The notes: generated from the sequence alone by a model not told the origin. DNA of 64,000 nt from Chryseobacterium sp. CH21 (GCF_004119445.1 NZ_QICI01000034.1:62001-126000); one strand, 5' to 3'; counted from the stretch's first letter, positions 10,389-20,262 are shown. Numbers and translations: made by a program.

Positions 10389-10504
10389 GATATCAGATGT
10401 CAGACACAAGATGTCAGACTATGGCACTCTAAAAATTTTATAATCCTTGAATTTGGAATGATGATTTCGTCTGAAATCTGAAATCTGAAATCTAAAATCT
10501 AAAA
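10388..10504. repeat. Imperfect palindrome and 7-bp tandem repeat between rpoB and rpoC
   Basis: The arms 10388-10405 (AGATATCAGATGTCAGAC) and 10469-10486 (GTCTGAAATCTGAAATCT) are inverted copies matching at 16 of 18 positions, about 63 bases apart. The right arm merges into five 7-base units (TCTGAAA three times, TCTAAAA twice, 10470-10504) that run up to the rpoC start. No gene is present. Confidence 0.75.
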
Positions 10505-10510
10505 AAAATT

Positions 10511-13500
10511 ATGTCAAATAAAAATAAATCAAGTAGATTTAATAAAATAACCATCGGTTTAGCTTCACCGGAGTCCATTTTACAGGACTCTAGAGGGGAG
10601 GTTTTAAAGCCGGAAACTATTAACTACAGAACTCACAAGCCTGAAAGAGACGGGCTATTTTGTGAGAAAATCTTTGGTCCTGTAAAGGATTACGAATGTG
10701 CTTGTGGTAAATACAAGAGAATTCGTTACAAAGGGATCGTTTGTGACCGTTGTGGAGTAGAAGTTACTGAGAAAAAAGTAAGAAGAGAGAGAATCGGGCA
10801 CATCAACCTTGTAGTTCCAATTGCACACATCTGGTATTTCCGTTCATTACCAAACAAAATCGGATACCTTTTAGGAATTCCTTCTAAGAAATTAGACATG
10901 ATCATCTACTACGAAAGATATGTAGTGATTCAGCAGGGTATTGCTAAAAAATTAGACGGTTCTGATTTTGAAAATATGGAATTCCTTACAGAAGAAGAAT
11001 ACCTTGATATCATGGAAACTCTTCCTGTAGAAAACCAGTATCTTGATGATTCTGATCCAAACAAATTCATCGCCAGAATGGGTGCTGAAGCTGTAGAAGA
11101 TCTATTAAAAAGAATTGATCTTGATGCATTGTCTTTCGACTTGAGACACAAAGCTCACAACGAAGGTTCAAAACAAAGAAGAACAGAAGCTCTTAAGAGA
11201 TTGAACGTTGTAGAAGCATTAAGAGGTGCTAATACAAGAATGATCAACAGACCAGAGTGGATGATCATGCGTGTACTTCCTGTTATCCCACCAGAACTAA
11301 GACCATTGGTTCCATTGGATGGAGGACGTTTCGCTACTTCTGACTTGAATGACCTTTATAGAAGAGTTATCATCAGAAATAACCGTTTGAAGAGATTATT
11401 GGAGATCAAAGCTCCTGAAGTAATCTTAAGAAACGAGAAGCGTATGCTTCAGGAATCAGTAGATTCATTATTCGATAACACAAGAAAATCTTCTGCAGTA
11501 AAATCTGAATCAAACAGACCATTGAAATCACTTTCTGATTCATTGAAAGGTAAGCAAGGTCGTTTCCGTCAGAACCTACTAGGAAAAAGGGTTGACTACT
11601 CTGCGCGTTCGGTAATTGTTGTAGGTCCAAACTTACAGCTTCACGAATGTGGTATTCCTAAAGATATGGCAGCTGAACTTTACAAACCATTCATCATTAG
11701 AAAACTAATTGAAAGAGGTATTGTAAAAACAGTAAAATCTGCAAAGAGAATTATCGACAGAAAAGAACCAGTAGTTTATGATATCCTTGAAAACGTGATG
11801 AAAGGTCACCCTGTTCTACTGAACAGAGCACCTACGCTTCACAGATTGGGTATTCAGGCTTTCCAACCTAAGATGATCGAAGGTAAGGCAATCCAGCTAC
11901 ACCCGTTAGTAACAACGGCCTTCAACGCCGATTTCGATGGTGACCAGATGGCGGTACACTTGCCACTAGGACCAGAGGCAATCCTTGAAGCTCAGTTATT
12001 GATGTTAGGTTCTCAAAACATCTTGAACCCTGCAAACGGTTCTCCAATTACAGTACCATCTCAGGACATGGTTCTTGGTCTTTATTTCATGACCAAAGAA
12101 TTAAGCTCTACAGAGACTATGAAAGTAAAAGGAGAAGGTCTTGCATTCTATTCTCCTGAAGAAGCAGAAATTGCTTATGCTGAAGGTAGAGTATCTTTAA
12201 ATGCTAAAGTAAGATGTAGACTACCGATCAAAGAAGAAGGAGAAATCGTTACAAGATTGATCGAAACTTCCGTAGGTAGAATTCTATTCAACCAGATTGT
12301 ACCTAAGCAGGTAGGATATATCAATGAACTTCTTACGAAGAAATCATTGAGAAACGTTATCGGTAAGATCCTTGCTGATACAGATTTCCCTACCACTGTG
12401 AAGTTCCTTGATGCAATGAAAGACTTAGGATATTCAAACGCATTCAAAGGAGGTCTTTCTTTCTCACTAGGGGATATTGTAGTTCCTGTTGAGAAAAAGC
12501 AGATGATTGCACAATCAATTGAAACTGTAGACGAGATTAGAGCCAACTATAACATGGGTCTAATTACCGATACAGAACGTTATAACCAGGTAATCGACGT
12601 TTGGACAAATACCAACGCTGGATTAACTGAAATGATCATGAGCAGAATGAAAACTGACCAAGGTGGTTTCAACTCTGTATACATGATGCTTGATTCTGGA
12701 GCGAGGGGGTCTAAAGAACAGATCCGTCAGTTATCAGGGATGAGAGGTTTGATGGCAAAACCGCAGAAAGCTGGTTCTACCGGAGCGGAGATCATCGAAA
12801 ACCCGATCCTTGCCAACTTTAAGGAAGGTCTTTCGATTCTAGAGTACTTTATCTCTACCCACGGTGCTCGTAAAGGTCTTGCGGATACCGCTCTTAAGAC
12901 AGCCGATGCTGGTTACTTAACGAGAAGATTAGTAGACGTTGCACAGGACGTTATCGTTACAGAAGATGACTGTGGAACTTTAAGAGGTACAGAAGTTACT
13001 GCACTTAAGAAAAATGATGAGATCGTTGAAAAAATCTCTGAAAGAATCTTAGGTAGAGTATCTCTACATAATATCTACGATCCTGAAACTGACGAGCTTA
13101 TTGCAAGTGCAGATCAGGTGATCATTGAATCATTGGCGAAGAGAATTGAAGAAGCTGGATTAGAAGCAGTGGAGGTTCGTTCACCATTAACTTGTGAAGC
13201 TAAGAAAGGTATCTGTGCGAAATGTTACGGTAGAAACTTAGCAACAGGTAAAGTGATCCACATGGGTGAAGCGGTAGGTGTAATTGCAGCACAGTCAATT
13301 GGGGAGCCAGGTACTCAGCTTACGTTGAGAACTTTCCACCAAGGGGGTACTGCAGGAAACGTATCAGAAAACCCATCTATCGTGGCAAGAAGAGATGGTA
13401 TCGTTGAAATGGATGAAGTAAGAACTATTACTTCTGAAGATGAAAACGGTAATACTGCTGAAGTAGTGGTTTCTCGTTCAACAGAATTCAGATTAGTTGC

Positions 13501-14776
13501 TGATAATGAGTCCAGAACTCCATTAATGGTAGCTAACGTACCTTACGGATCTATATTATCTGTAAAACCAGGTGATAAAGTGAAGAAAGGAGATACAATC
13601 TGTAGATGGGATCCGTATAACGCAGTTATCATTGCTGAAACTTCAGGTAAGGTAGAATACGAGGATATCATCCAGGGTATTTCATTCCAACTTGAAATTG
13701 ACGAACAAACAGGATTCGAAGAGAAAGTAATCTCAGAATCTAGAAATAAGAAAGCCGTACCTACCTTGAAAGTGGTAGACTCTAAAGGAGTTGAGCAAAA
13801 AGCTTACAACTTACCGGTAGGAGCCCACTTAATGGTAAACGATGGTGAAAAAATTAAGGCTGGTAAAGTCCTAATCAAAATCCCAAGAAAATCTGCAAAA
13901 GCAGGGGATATCACCGGAGGTCTTCCGAGAGTTACCGAATTATTCGAAGCAAGAAACCCTTCAAACCCAGCGGTTGTTACTGAAATCGACGGGGTAGTTT
14001 CTTACGGAAAAATCAAGAGAGGTAACCGTGAACTTATTGTTGAGGCTAAAACTGGAGAAAGAAAAATTTACTTGGTAAAACTTTCTAACCAGATTCTTGT
14101 TCAGGAGAATGACTTCGTAAGAGCAGGTTCTCCACTTTCTGACGGTTCTATCACACCGGAAGATATCCTAAGAATTAAAGGTCCAACTGCCGTTCAGGAG
14201 TACTTAGTAAATGAGATTCAGGAAGTTTACCGTCTACAAGGGGTAAAAATCGACGATAAGCATTTCGAAATTATCGTTAGACAGATGATGACGAAAGTAT
14301 CTATCGTAGATGGAGGTGATACTCAATTCCTTGAAGGAGCTCTTGAGCACAAGTATGACTTCTTAGAAGAAAACAACAGAGTATTCGGTCTTAAAGTAGT
14401 AGTAGAAGCTGGTGATTCTAAAGAATTCAAACCAGGTCAGATGATTACAGCAAGAGAATTAAGAGACGAAAACTCTAAGTTGAAACGTGAAGATTTAGGT
14501 CTGGTAGAAGTAAGAGAAGCTCTTCCTGCTACGGCAACTCCTGTACTACAAGGTATTACAAGAGCAGCCCTTCAGACGAAGTCATTCATGTCTGCAGCAT
14601 CATTCCAGGAAACAACTAAGGTTCTTAACGAAGCAGCAGTTGCTGGTAAGATAGACGATCTTAACGGTCTTAAAGAAAATGTAATTGTAGGTCACAGAAT
14701 CCCTGCAGGTACAGGTCTTAAAGAGTATCAGAACGTTATTGTAGGTTCTAAGAAAGAATTCGAAGACCTTAACTAA
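10511..14776 (+). CDS. rpoC: DNA-directed RNA polymerase subunit beta prime
   Basis: This 1421-residue protein is the beta prime subunit, carrying the active site. Visible signatures are the N-terminal zinc ribbon ([20 protein letters not shown], near residues 63-82), the catalytic Mg-binding [12 protein letters not shown] motif (near residue 471), the trigger-loop and bridge-helix region, and the second zinc site with [14 protein letters not shown] (near 896-910). Length is typical for Bacteroidota. It follows rpoB, with a repeat-rich 122-base spacer, and precedes the DUF3467 gene by 87 bases. Confidence 0.99.
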   Translation: MSNKNKSSRFNKITIGLASPESILQDSRGEVLKPETINYRTHKPERDGLFCEKIFGPVKDYECACGKYKRIRYKGIVCDRCGVEVTEKKVRRERIGHINLVVPIAHIWYFRSLPNKIGYLLGIPSKKLDMIIYYERYVVIQQGIAKKLDGSDFENMEFLTEEEYLDIMETLPVENQYLDDSDPNKFIARMGAEAVEDLLKRIDLDALSFDLRHKAHNEGSKQRRTEALKRLNVVEALRGANTRMINRPEWMIMRVLPVIPPELRPLVPLDGGRFATSDLNDLYRRVIIRNNRLKRLLEIKAPEVILRNEKRMLQESVDSLFDNTRKSSAVKSESNRPLKSLSDSLKGKQGRFRQNLLGKRVDYSARSVIVVGPNLQLHECGIPKDMAAELYKPFIIRKLIERGIVKTVKSAKRIIDRKEPVVYDILENVMKGHPVLLNRAPTLHRLGIQAFQPKMIEGKAIQLHPLVTTAFNADFDGDQMAVHLPLGPEAILEAQLLMLGSQNILNPANGSPITVPSQDMVLGLYFMTKELSSTETMKVKGEGLAFYSPEEAEIAYAEGRVSLNAKVRCRLPIKEEGEIVTRLIETSVGRILFNQIVPKQVGYINELLTKKSLRNVIGKILADTDFPTTVKFLDAMKDLGYSNAFKGGLSFSLGDIVVPVEKKQMIAQSIETVDEIRANYNMGLITDTERYNQVIDVWTNTNAGLTEMIMSRMKTDQGGFNSVYMMLDSGARGSKEQIRQLSGMRGLMAKPQKAGSTGAEIIENPILANFKEGLSILEYFISTHGARKGLADTALKTADAGYLTRRLVDVAQDVIVTEDDCGTLRGTEVTALKKNDEIVEKISERILGRVSLHNIYDPETDELIASADQVIIESLAKRIEEAGLEAVEVRSPLTCEAKKGICAKCYGRNLATGKVIHMGEAVGVIAAQSIGEPGTQLTLRTFHQGGTAGNVSENPSIVARRDGIVEMDEVRTITSEDENGNTAEVVVSRSTEFRLVADNESRTPLMVANVPYGSILSVKPGDKVKKGDTICRWDPYNAVIIAETSGKVEYEDIIQGISFQLEIDEQTGFEEKVISESRNKKAVPTLKVVDSKGVEQKAYNLPVGAHLMVNDGEKIKAGKVLIKIPRKSAKAGDITGGLPRVTELFEARNPSNPAVVTEIDGVVSYGKIKRGNRELIVEAKTGERKIYLVKLSNQILVQENDFVRAGSPLSDGSITPEDILRIKGPTAVQEYLVNEIQEVYRLQGVKIDDKHFEIIVRQMMTKVSIVDGGDTQFLEGALEHKYDFLEENNRVFGLKVVVEAGDSKEFKPGQMITARELRDENSKLKREDLGLVEVREALPATATPVLQGITRAALQTKSFMSAASFQETTKVLNEAAVAGKIDDLNGLKENVIVGHRIPAGTGLKEYQNVIVGSKKEFEDLN

Positions 14777-14783
14777 AATTAAT

Positions 14784-14842
14784 GATTTGAAATTTGGGAT
14801 TTGAAATTATTTTTATATTTTCACAATCTCAAATTTCGAATT
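14784..14842. repeat. Imperfect palindrome after rpoC
   Basis: The left arm 14784-14801 (GATTTGAAATTTGGGATT) and right arm 14825-14842 (AATCTCAAATTTCGAATT) are inverted copies with few mismatches. It lies between rpoC and the DUF3467 gene and resembles the palindrome between rpoB and rpoC in architecture but not in sequence. Confidence 0.65.
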
Positions 14843-14863
14843 TTAAAAACATAATTTATAACA

Positions 14864-15169
14864 ATGGACAACAATCAAAATCCACAAGACGGAAACATCA
14901 ACATCGAATTAAACGAAATGGTAGCTGCTGGTATCTATGCTAACCTAGCATTGGTAAACCACTCTCCATCTGAATTTGTAGTAGACTTTATTCAGTTGAT
15001 GCCAGGTGTTCAGCAAGCTAAAGTAAGATCAAGAGTAATTCTTGCTCCACTTCACGCTAAAAGAGTATTAAGCGCTCTTCAGCAGAACATCGCTAACTAC
15101 GAGCAGCAGTTCGGAGAAATCAAAGAAGTTGAGCCTTTCGTATTAGGAGGAAACAACGTTCAAGCGTAA
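14864..15169 (+). CDS. DUF3467 domain-containing protein
   Basis: A 101-residue protein of the DUF3467 family, found downstream of rpoC in many Bacteroidota. The whole chain fits the family: an acidic N-terminus, then NEMVAAGIYANLALVNHSPSEF and FVVDFIQLMPGVQQAKVRSRV, and a C-terminal helix with HAKRVLSALQQNIANYEQQFG. No signal peptide or membrane segment, so it is cytoplasmic. Function unknown; the conserved linkage with RNA polymerase genes suggests coexpression, not necessarily a shared complex. A strong terminator follows. Confidence 0.92.
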   Translation: MDNNQNPQDGNINIELNEMVAAGIYANLALVNHSPSEFVVDFIQLMPGVQQAKVRSRVILAPLHAKRVLSALQQNIANYEQQFGEIKEVEPFVLGGNNVQA

Positions 15170-15194
15170 GATTTTTTTTACAATAAAATAAGAG

Positions 15195-15223
15195 TGCCCT
15201 GGGTTTTTCCCAGGGCATTTTTT
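15195..15223 (+). terminator. Terminator after the rpoBC-DUF3467 unit
   Basis: Perfect 9-bp stem (TGCCCTGGG with CCCAGGGCA), loop TTTTT, then a T run. Confidence 0.95.
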
Positions 15224-15344
15224 ATGAACTAAATTCAGTAGATGAAGAGGTGTAATTGTTAATTTTCTTTAATAAAATAAAATTGTATGATAACGATATA
15301 TCAATTTTATATCTTTGTTTAAGAAAAAGCAGAAAATATAAGAT

Positions 15345-15995
15345 ATGATTGATAACTCGTTCGCTGTAAATAAATTTGGCTTTTTAGGGGCCGATTTTTT
15401 ATCTGAGCTGGAAAAGCATGCTGTTGCTATTGATATAAAAGCAAAAACCGAAATCATTAGAGAAGGGCAGAAAAATAAGTTTGTACCTTTCTTAATAAAA
15501 GGATCTATCAAGGTTTTTACCCTTAATGACGGAAGAGAACTCATCTACTATTACATTAAGCCTAAAGACAGCTGTCTGATGACCTTTTCGTCCATTCTCA
15601 CAGATTATATCAGCAGGGTATATGCCATTGCAGAAGAAGATTCCGAAGCTATTCTTATTCCTGTTTCTATCATGCACGAATGGCTCATCAGATTTCCGGA
15701 AATCAATAAACTGTTTTACAATGAGTATGACCGTAGATTTTCAGAAGTCATGAATATGGTTAATGATGCCGTTTTTCACAAGCTGGACAAGAGAGTTCTG
15801 AATTATATTAAACAACAGATTTCATCCACAGGAAGTAATCCTATTAAGATCACGCATCGTGAAATTGCCAACAGTTTGGGAACTTCAAGAGAAGTTGTGA
15901 GCCGAGTTTTGAAAAAAATTGAAAGTGAAGGTGAAATTGTTCAGACTAAAGAAGGAATAAAAGTTACTGTAAATGAAAATGTTAGGATGATCTAA
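15345..15995 (+). CDS. Crp/Fnr-family transcriptional regulator
   Basis: The 216-residue protein has an N-terminal cyclic-nucleotide-binding-type beta-roll (about 20-115), a long dimerisation helix, and a C-terminal winged helix with HREIANSLGTSREVVSRVLKKIESEG, the Crp/Fnr recognition helix (about 170-195). No N-terminal Cys cluster of Fnr type is present, so a 4Fe-4S oxygen sensor is unlikely; the effector cannot be told from sequence. A possible promoter (TTG 15283-15285 with TATCTTTG 15310-15317) has a slightly long 24-base spacer. A palindrome of the type this family binds lies just downstream, before the exported-protein operon, its likely target. Confidence 0.9.
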   Translation: MIDNSFAVNKFGFLGADFLSELEKHAVAIDIKAKTEIIREGQKNKFVPFLIKGSIKVFTLNDGRELIYYYIKPKDSCLMTFSSILTDYISRVYAIAEEDSEAILIPVSIMHEWLIRFPEINKLFYNEYDRRFSEVMNMVNDAVFHKLDKRVLNYIKQQISSTGSNPIKITHREIANSLGTSREVVSRVLKKIESEGEIVQTKEGIKVTVNENVRMI

Positions 15996-16046
15996 TTTTA
16001 TTTGTTTGGATTGTTTATTTCTATCATTGATAAAAACAATTTGAGT

Positions 16047-16062
16047 GGTGACTTTTATCACC
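16047..16062 (+). promoter_or_regulatory. CRP/FNR-like operator, GGTGA-N6-TCACC
   Basis: A perfect two-fold palindrome GGTGACTTTTATCACC with the six-base spacing of CRP/FNR half sites (TGTGA-N6-TCACA). Its centre is 16054.5. It lies immediately after the Crp/Fnr gene and before the -7 element of the next operon. Confidence 0.7.
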
Positions 16063-16084
16063 TATTTTTGAATTGAGAACTCGA

Positions 16085-16092
16085 TAAGTTTG
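16085..16092 (+). promoter_or_regulatory. -7 element TAAGTTTG of the exported-protein operon
   Basis: TAAGTTTG matches TAnnTTTG, with the start expected near 16096-16098. No TTG lies at the usual distance. The CRP/FNR-like palindrome is centred about -42 from that start, the classic class II activator position. Confidence 0.55.
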
Positions 16093-16120
16093 TTATATCA
16101 TAATTTAAATCAAATTGTAT

Positions 16121-16963
16121 ATGACAAAAACTCTCTTATTTTTGTCAGTATTTTCTTCAGGTCTTGTCTTTGCACAGGAAGATCTGTTGAAAGATATTGA
16201 CACTGTTAAAACCAATTCAGAAACCTCACAACCCGCCTTCAAAGCGCTTCAGATTGTTACGGGACAATCTACAAAACTCGCCGCCAAAAAAGAATGGTAC
16301 ATTATTGTTGCCCATAGATTTGGAGATATAAGCGCAGGATTTAAAGACTTTTTTGGTCTGGATCATGCTTCCACCAAATTAGGTGTTATCTATGGTATTT
16401 CAGATGCTGTATCTGTAAGCCTTTCCAGAGAAACAAATATGAAAACGTTTGAAGGGGCCGTGAAATACAAGCTGGTAAAGCAGAGTGAAAACTTTCCGGT
16501 GGATATTGTGGGGTACAATGTAATGGGGGCCAATACGGAATTGGATAAAGATACTTATCCATACTTAAAATTCAGTGACAGACTTTCTTATCTTACACAG
16601 GCACTGATCTCAAGAAGATTCAGTGATAAACTTTCATTGCAGCTTACGCCTTCCTTTGTTCATAAAAACCTTTACGAACCTACCATTGAAAACAAAAATC
16701 AATTTTTGACAGGTTTGGGAGGACGCTACAAAATCTCAAAAAGAGTTTCTGTGAATGCAGAATACTTTGTGAATTTCGACGATCACAGTTTTTATAAAAA
16801 CCCTTTATCATTAGGGGTAGATATAGAAACCGGGGGACATGTTTTCCAGCTTTTATTGACGAACTCCCAGATAAATTCAGATATCGGATATCTTACCAAT
16901 GCTACCGGAAGATGGGGAAAGGGACATATTTTCTTTGGGTTTAATCTTTATAGAGTTTTTTAA
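16121..16963 (+). CDS. DUF5777-family beta-barrel protein
   Basis: The 280-residue protein has a signal peptide (MTKTLLFLSVFSSGLVFAQ) and alternating beta strands typical of an outer-membrane barrel, ending in Phe (NLYRVF). The pattern EWYIIVAHRFGDISAGFKDFFGLDHAS is characteristic of the DUF5777 family. The ATG at 16121 is chosen over an in-frame TTG six bases upstream because it begins the signal peptide directly. First gene of a tightly packed operon: the cytochrome gene starts two bases after this stop. Function unknown; the neighbours suggest an envelope redox role. Confidence 0.82.
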   Translation: MTKTLLFLSVFSSGLVFAQEDLLKDIDTVKTNSETSQPAFKALQIVTGQSTKLAAKKEWYIIVAHRFGDISAGFKDFFGLDHASTKLGVIYGISDAVSVSLSRETNMKTFEGAVKYKLVKQSENFPVDIVGYNVMGANTELDKDTYPYLKFSDRLSYLTQALISRRFSDKLSLQLTPSFVHKNLYEPTIENKNQFLTGLGGRYKISKRVSVNAEYFVNFDDHSFYKNPLSLGVDIETGGHVFQLLLTNSQINSDIGYLTNATGRWGKGHIFFGFNLYRVF

Positions 16964-16964
16964 G

Positions 16965-17312
16965 ATGAAAAAGCGAACATCCTTATTGATATTGTCATCA
17001 GCAATCATACTGATGGCTTGTGACAGCAGAACTTACGAAGAGATTTCTGACAATACACCCATCACTGTACCTGTAAAATATACTGCTGATGTAAAACCAA
17101 TTGTAGATAACAGCTGTATAGGCTGTCATTCCGCAGGAAGTTTTAAACCTTTAGTTACCTATGATCAGGTAAAAAATAATATAGACGGAATTCTGGACCG
17201 TATCCAAAGACCTAATGGAGATCCCGGGAAAATGCCGCAGGGGGGATCTTTGTCTTCAGCTCAGATCAATATTTTCATCAAATGGAAAGCTGACGGATTA
17301 AATGAAAATTAA
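16965..17312 (+). CDS. Small lipoprotein cytochrome c
   Basis: The 115-residue protein has a type II signal peptide with a lipobox ending LMAC (Cys 19) and one covalent haem site CIGCH (residues 51-55). A downstream Met in GKMPQGG could be the sixth ligand. The domain resembles the short cytochrome c domains of Bacteroidota exported proteins. The start is the ATG at 16965, one base after the previous stop codon, since the frame upstream overlaps the barrel gene. Likely a membrane-anchored periplasmic electron carrier; partner not visible. Confidence 0.85.
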   Translation: MKKRTSLLILSSAIILMACDSRTYEEISDNTPITVPVKYTADVKPIVDNSCIGCHSAGSFKPLVTYDQVKNNIDGILDRIQRPNGDPGKMPQGGSLSSAQINIFIKWKADGLNEN

Positions 17313-17321
17313 AAAATTGAT

Positions 17322-17867
17322 ATGAAAAAATTAGTATTATTAAGCGTATTACTTCTTTCTGCGGGGTACGTTTCAGCACAAAAATATAGCTCTAAAACAG
17401 GGAAAGTGACTTTTGAAGCTTCGGTTCCTCTGTTTGATGATATTTTTGCTCAGGATGATAATAATGTTGTCATTCTCAATGCAGACAATGGTGAAATGGC
17501 ATCCGTTTCAACCGTTAAGAACTTTCATTTTAAAACAAAATTAATGGAAGAGCATTTCAATGAAAGTTATGCTGAATCTGCAAAATACCCGAAAACAACG
17601 TTCAAAGGAAAGATCGTAAACTTTGATAAGACAAAGCTTACCGCAAATCCTCAGAAATATACAGTTCAGGGAACTTTGAACTTTCACGGGGTAGACAAAG
17701 CTGTTACCTCTGCTGCTACTTTATATGCAAAAGATGGTAAGATCTATATGCAGGGCGGGTTTGTGGCCAGACCTGTAGATTATAAAGTGACCATTCCTAA
17801 AATGGTTACTAAAAAAGTTGCAGAAAATGTCAATATCGAGTACAACTATGTAATGGTAAAACAATGA
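17322..17867 (+). CDS. YceI-family lipocalin-like protein
   Basis: The 181-residue protein has a signal peptide (about 1-19) and a YceI domain. The segments AESAKYPKTTFKGKI and VQGTLNFHGVDKAVTSAAT are typical of the family. YceI proteins form an extended lipocalin-like fold that binds polyisoprenoids or amphiphilic ligands in the periplasm. It starts nine bases after the cytochrome gene and overlaps the ankyrin gene by four bases (ATGA), which indicates translational coupling. YceI genes often neighbour cytochromes, consistent with this operon. Confidence 0.9.
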   Translation: MKKLVLLSVLLLSAGYVSAQKYSSKTGKVTFEASVPLFDDIFAQDDNNVVILNADNGEMASVSTVKNFHFKTKLMEEHFNESYAESAKYPKTTFKGKIVNFDKTKLTANPQKYTVQGTLNFHGVDKAVTSAATLYAKDGKIYMQGGFVARPVDYKVTIPKMVTKKVAENVNIEYNYVMVKQ

Positions 17868-18388
17868 GACCTATAATCTTAATATTAGGACTATTCCTGA
17901 GCTCATGGATGGCTGCTCAGGACAAAACAAAATCAATATTTGATATTGCCAGAAGTGGAACTGTAACGGAAGTACAGGAATTGATGAAACAAAATCCTGA
18001 TATCATTAACCAAACTAATGAGAACGGATTTTCACCCCTTATTTTAGCATGTTACAGAGGAAATACAGCTGTTGCAGATTTTCTGATTGACAATGTAAAA
18101 GATGTAAATTATAAAAGCCGTGAAGGAACAGCATTAGCCGGTCTTGCCATTAAATACAACAAAGACCTGGTAGAACATCTGTTAAAGAAAAAAGCAGATC
18201 CGAATATTGCAGACGAGACAGGATATACTCCTTTATTCTGGGCTGTAAAATCAGGAAATAAAGACCTGGTAGAACAACTGCTCAAATACAAAGCGGATAA
18301 AACAAAAAAAGATTCAATGGGAATGACTCCTTTTGAATATGCATTACAAACCAATAATAAAGAAATTATTAACCTTTTAAAAAATTGA
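17864..18388 (+). CDS. Exported ankyrin-repeat protein
   Basis: The 174-residue protein has a signal peptide (MRPIILILGLFLSSWMAAQ) followed by four to five ankyrin repeats, recognisable from NGFSPLILACYRGN, EGTALAGLAIKYN, TGYTPLFWAVKSGN and MGMTPFEYALQTNN. Ankyrin repeats mediate protein-protein contacts; here they should act in the periplasm. The gene overlaps the YceI stop by four bases, and the next gene starts one base after its stop, so it is in the middle of a coupled operon. Confidence 0.9.
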   Translation: MRPIILILGLFLSSWMAAQDKTKSIFDIARSGTVTEVQELMKQNPDIINQTNENGFSPLILACYRGNTAVADFLIDNVKDVNYKSREGTALAGLAIKYNKDLVEHLLKKKADPNIADETGYTPLFWAVKSGNKDLVEQLLKYKADKTKKDSMGMTPFEYALQTNNKEIINLLKN

Positions 18389-18389
18389 T

Positions 18390-19139
18390 ATGAAAAAAAC
18401 TTTACTAACACTTAGTTTAGCTCTAGCTAATTTTGCATGGGCACAGTTTTCGTCAGGCACTGTAAACCTACCCAATACAGCAATGACGGTGAAATTAGAC
18501 ACAACTCCTACCGGAGTAACGATGACGGTTACAGGTGACAGCAACTCTATGTTGGGAATAGGTTTTGGAACCACAGGAATGGCAGCTGGTGCAGACGGTT
18601 TTATTTATAATTCTTCTGCCAACAGAGACTATTCTTTCAGCGGAGTTCCTAATACTCCTTCAGCTGATGCCGCTCAGGACTGGACTGAAACTTCAAATAC
18701 CATATCCGGATCTACAAGAACTGTGGTGGCAACAAGATCACTTTCGGGAGGAGCAGGGGATTTTGCAATTGCCAATGCAGCAGGAACAATTAATATTTTT
18801 TATTCCCGTAAGAGTGGAGGAACTTCTTTAGGATACCATGATGCTGGTAGGGGATATGCTTCATTAACGATGGCAACCGCTACTTTATCTACCAACGAAA
18901 TTGCCGCTAATAGCAAGAAGGTAAACCTTTACCCAAATCCTGCCAAATCAACTGTTAGTTTCAAAAACTTCGATAAGATAAGATCTGTTGATATCTATGA
19001 GGCAACAGGCCGAAAAGTATTATCTGTAAAACCGGAGGGAGAAAGCATTAGTGTTGAAAATTTGAAAACTGGAAGCTATTATCTTGAAATCCAGCTTAAA
19101 GATGGAAGCACTTCTTATGAAAAGCTGATTAAAGAATAA
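18390..19139 (+). CDS. T9SS sorting-domain protein with a DOMON-like N-terminal domain
   Basis: The 249-residue protein has a signal peptide (about 1-19). Residues 20-160 resemble a DOMON domain: a beta sandwich with GIGFG...MAAGADGFIYN, then GDFAIANAAGTINIFYSRK and a late conserved His (LGYHDAGRG). DOMON domains bind haem or sugars in other proteins. The last 75 residues (VNLYPNPAKSTVSF to YEKLIKE) are a type A T9SS sorting domain. It is the last operon gene before a terminator. With a cytochrome c in the operon, haem binding is attractive but remains inference. Confidence 0.78.
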   Translation: MKKTLLTLSLALANFAWAQFSSGTVNLPNTAMTVKLDTTPTGVTMTVTGDSNSMLGIGFGTTGMAAGADGFIYNSSANRDYSFSGVPNTPSADAAQDWTETSNTISGSTRTVVATRSLSGGAGDFAIANAAGTINIFYSRKSGGTSLGYHDAGRGYASLTMATATLSTNEIAANSKKVNLYPNPAKSTVSFKNFDKIRSVDIYEATGRKVLSVKPEGESISVENLKTGSYYLEIQLKDGSTSYEKLIKE

Positions 19140-19171
19140 TTTTTTTTAATACCTTAAATATTTAGTAATGA

Positions 19172-19203
19172 ATACCTCTGATTTTTCAGGGGTATCATTT
19201 TTT
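19172..19203 (+). terminator. Terminator of the exported-protein operon
   Basis: 10-bp stem ATACCTCTGA with TCAGGGGTAT (one G-T pair), TTTT loop, then CATTTTTT. Confidence 0.9.
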
Positions 19204-19307
19204 CTTAAAGTCCCGATTTCAGGGAGATTGCTTTAAAATTCATATATTTGTTTAGATCCTGATTCTTAACAAAAGGTAGTTTCCTGACCTTATAATTTTT
19301 ACAATTG

Positions 19308-20153
19308 ATGGAATTTAAAACTTTAACCAATATCACAATAGATGAACTTTTATCAGTGTTCAATCATTCGTTTTCTGATTACGTAATTCCCTTTCATCTT
19401 ACCAAAGAAGTACTTATCTCAAAAATAGCGGCTGAGAAGCTGGATATGAACATTTCTGCCGGAGCATTTGAAGCTGGAAAATTAGTAGGCTTTATACTTC
19501 AGTCTGAAAAAATTGAAAATGGTAAAAAGATTATCTATAATGGAGGAACAGGAGTAGTTCCGGAAAGTAGAGGAAAGGGTCTGGTAAGAAGAATGTATGA
19601 TTTTATCATTCCTGTTTTAAAAGAAAGAAATGCAGATATATTATTGCTCGAGGTTATTGAGGGAAATCAAAATGCCATCAGGGCTTATGAAAATTTAGGA
19701 TTTGCAATTGTCCGAAGATTGCTTTGCTTTAGAGGGAATATTAAAAAAGGAAATGGAAATGCTGAAATATCCATAAAAGACATGAAAACCTTTCAGTGGG
19801 AATTGCTATGTTCTTTCTGGGATATTGAACCTTCATGGCAGGGATCTGTTTTCGTATTGGAACCTATGCCGGAAAACTATATCACTTTAGGAGCTTATGA
19901 CGGAGAAAGATGGGTAGGATATATTGTTTACGGCCCTGTTTCTAGAAAAATATATCAGATTGCTGTAGATAAGAACTATAGAAATCAAGGAATAGGAACA
20001 ATGCTTTTCAATGCTATTCTGGAAAGCAATGGGGGAGAAGCTGTAATATTGAACAATGTAGATGATTCCTCAGAAGAACTCAGTAAATTTCTGAGTGAAA
20101 AAATAGGACTGACTAATTGGCTCTCACAATTTGAAATGAAAAGACCTATTTAA
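19308..20153 (+). CDS. Tandem GNAT-family N-acetyltransferase
   Basis: The 281-residue protein has two GNAT domains. The first has the acetyl-CoA-binding loop GVVPESRGKGLVRRMYDF (about 84-101) and a NAIRAYENLGF segment. The second has IAVDKNYRNQGIGTMLF (about 222-238). The substrate cannot be deduced. The ATG at 19308 is preferred to an overlapping TTG three bases upstream. No signal peptide, so it is cytoplasmic. It stands alone between two transcription units. Confidence 0.85.
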   Translation: MEFKTLTNITIDELLSVFNHSFSDYVIPFHLTKEVLISKIAAEKLDMNISAGAFEAGKLVGFILQSEKIENGKKIIYNGGTGVVPESRGKGLVRRMYDFIIPVLKERNADILLLEVIEGNQNAIRAYENLGFAIVRRLLCFRGNIKKGNGNAEISIKDMKTFQWELLCSFWDIEPSWQGSVFVLEPMPENYITLGAYDGERWVGYIVYGPVSRKIYQIAVDKNYRNQGIGTMLFNAILESNGGEAVILNNVDDSSEELSKFLSEKIGLTNWLSQFEMKRPI

Positions 20154-20262
20154 CAGGGAATAATTTTGATTAAAAAAAATAAGAGGGTTTTAATATACTT
20201 TTAATCTCTTAAACTTTTCAGGGAGAAGTATAGGATGTAACTTTGCCGAAAATTTTTAAATA

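Noticed and set aside
10470..10504. CRISPR-like repeats between rpoB and rpoC
   Set aside because: Units are 7 bases with no spacers, so this is a simple tandem repeat.
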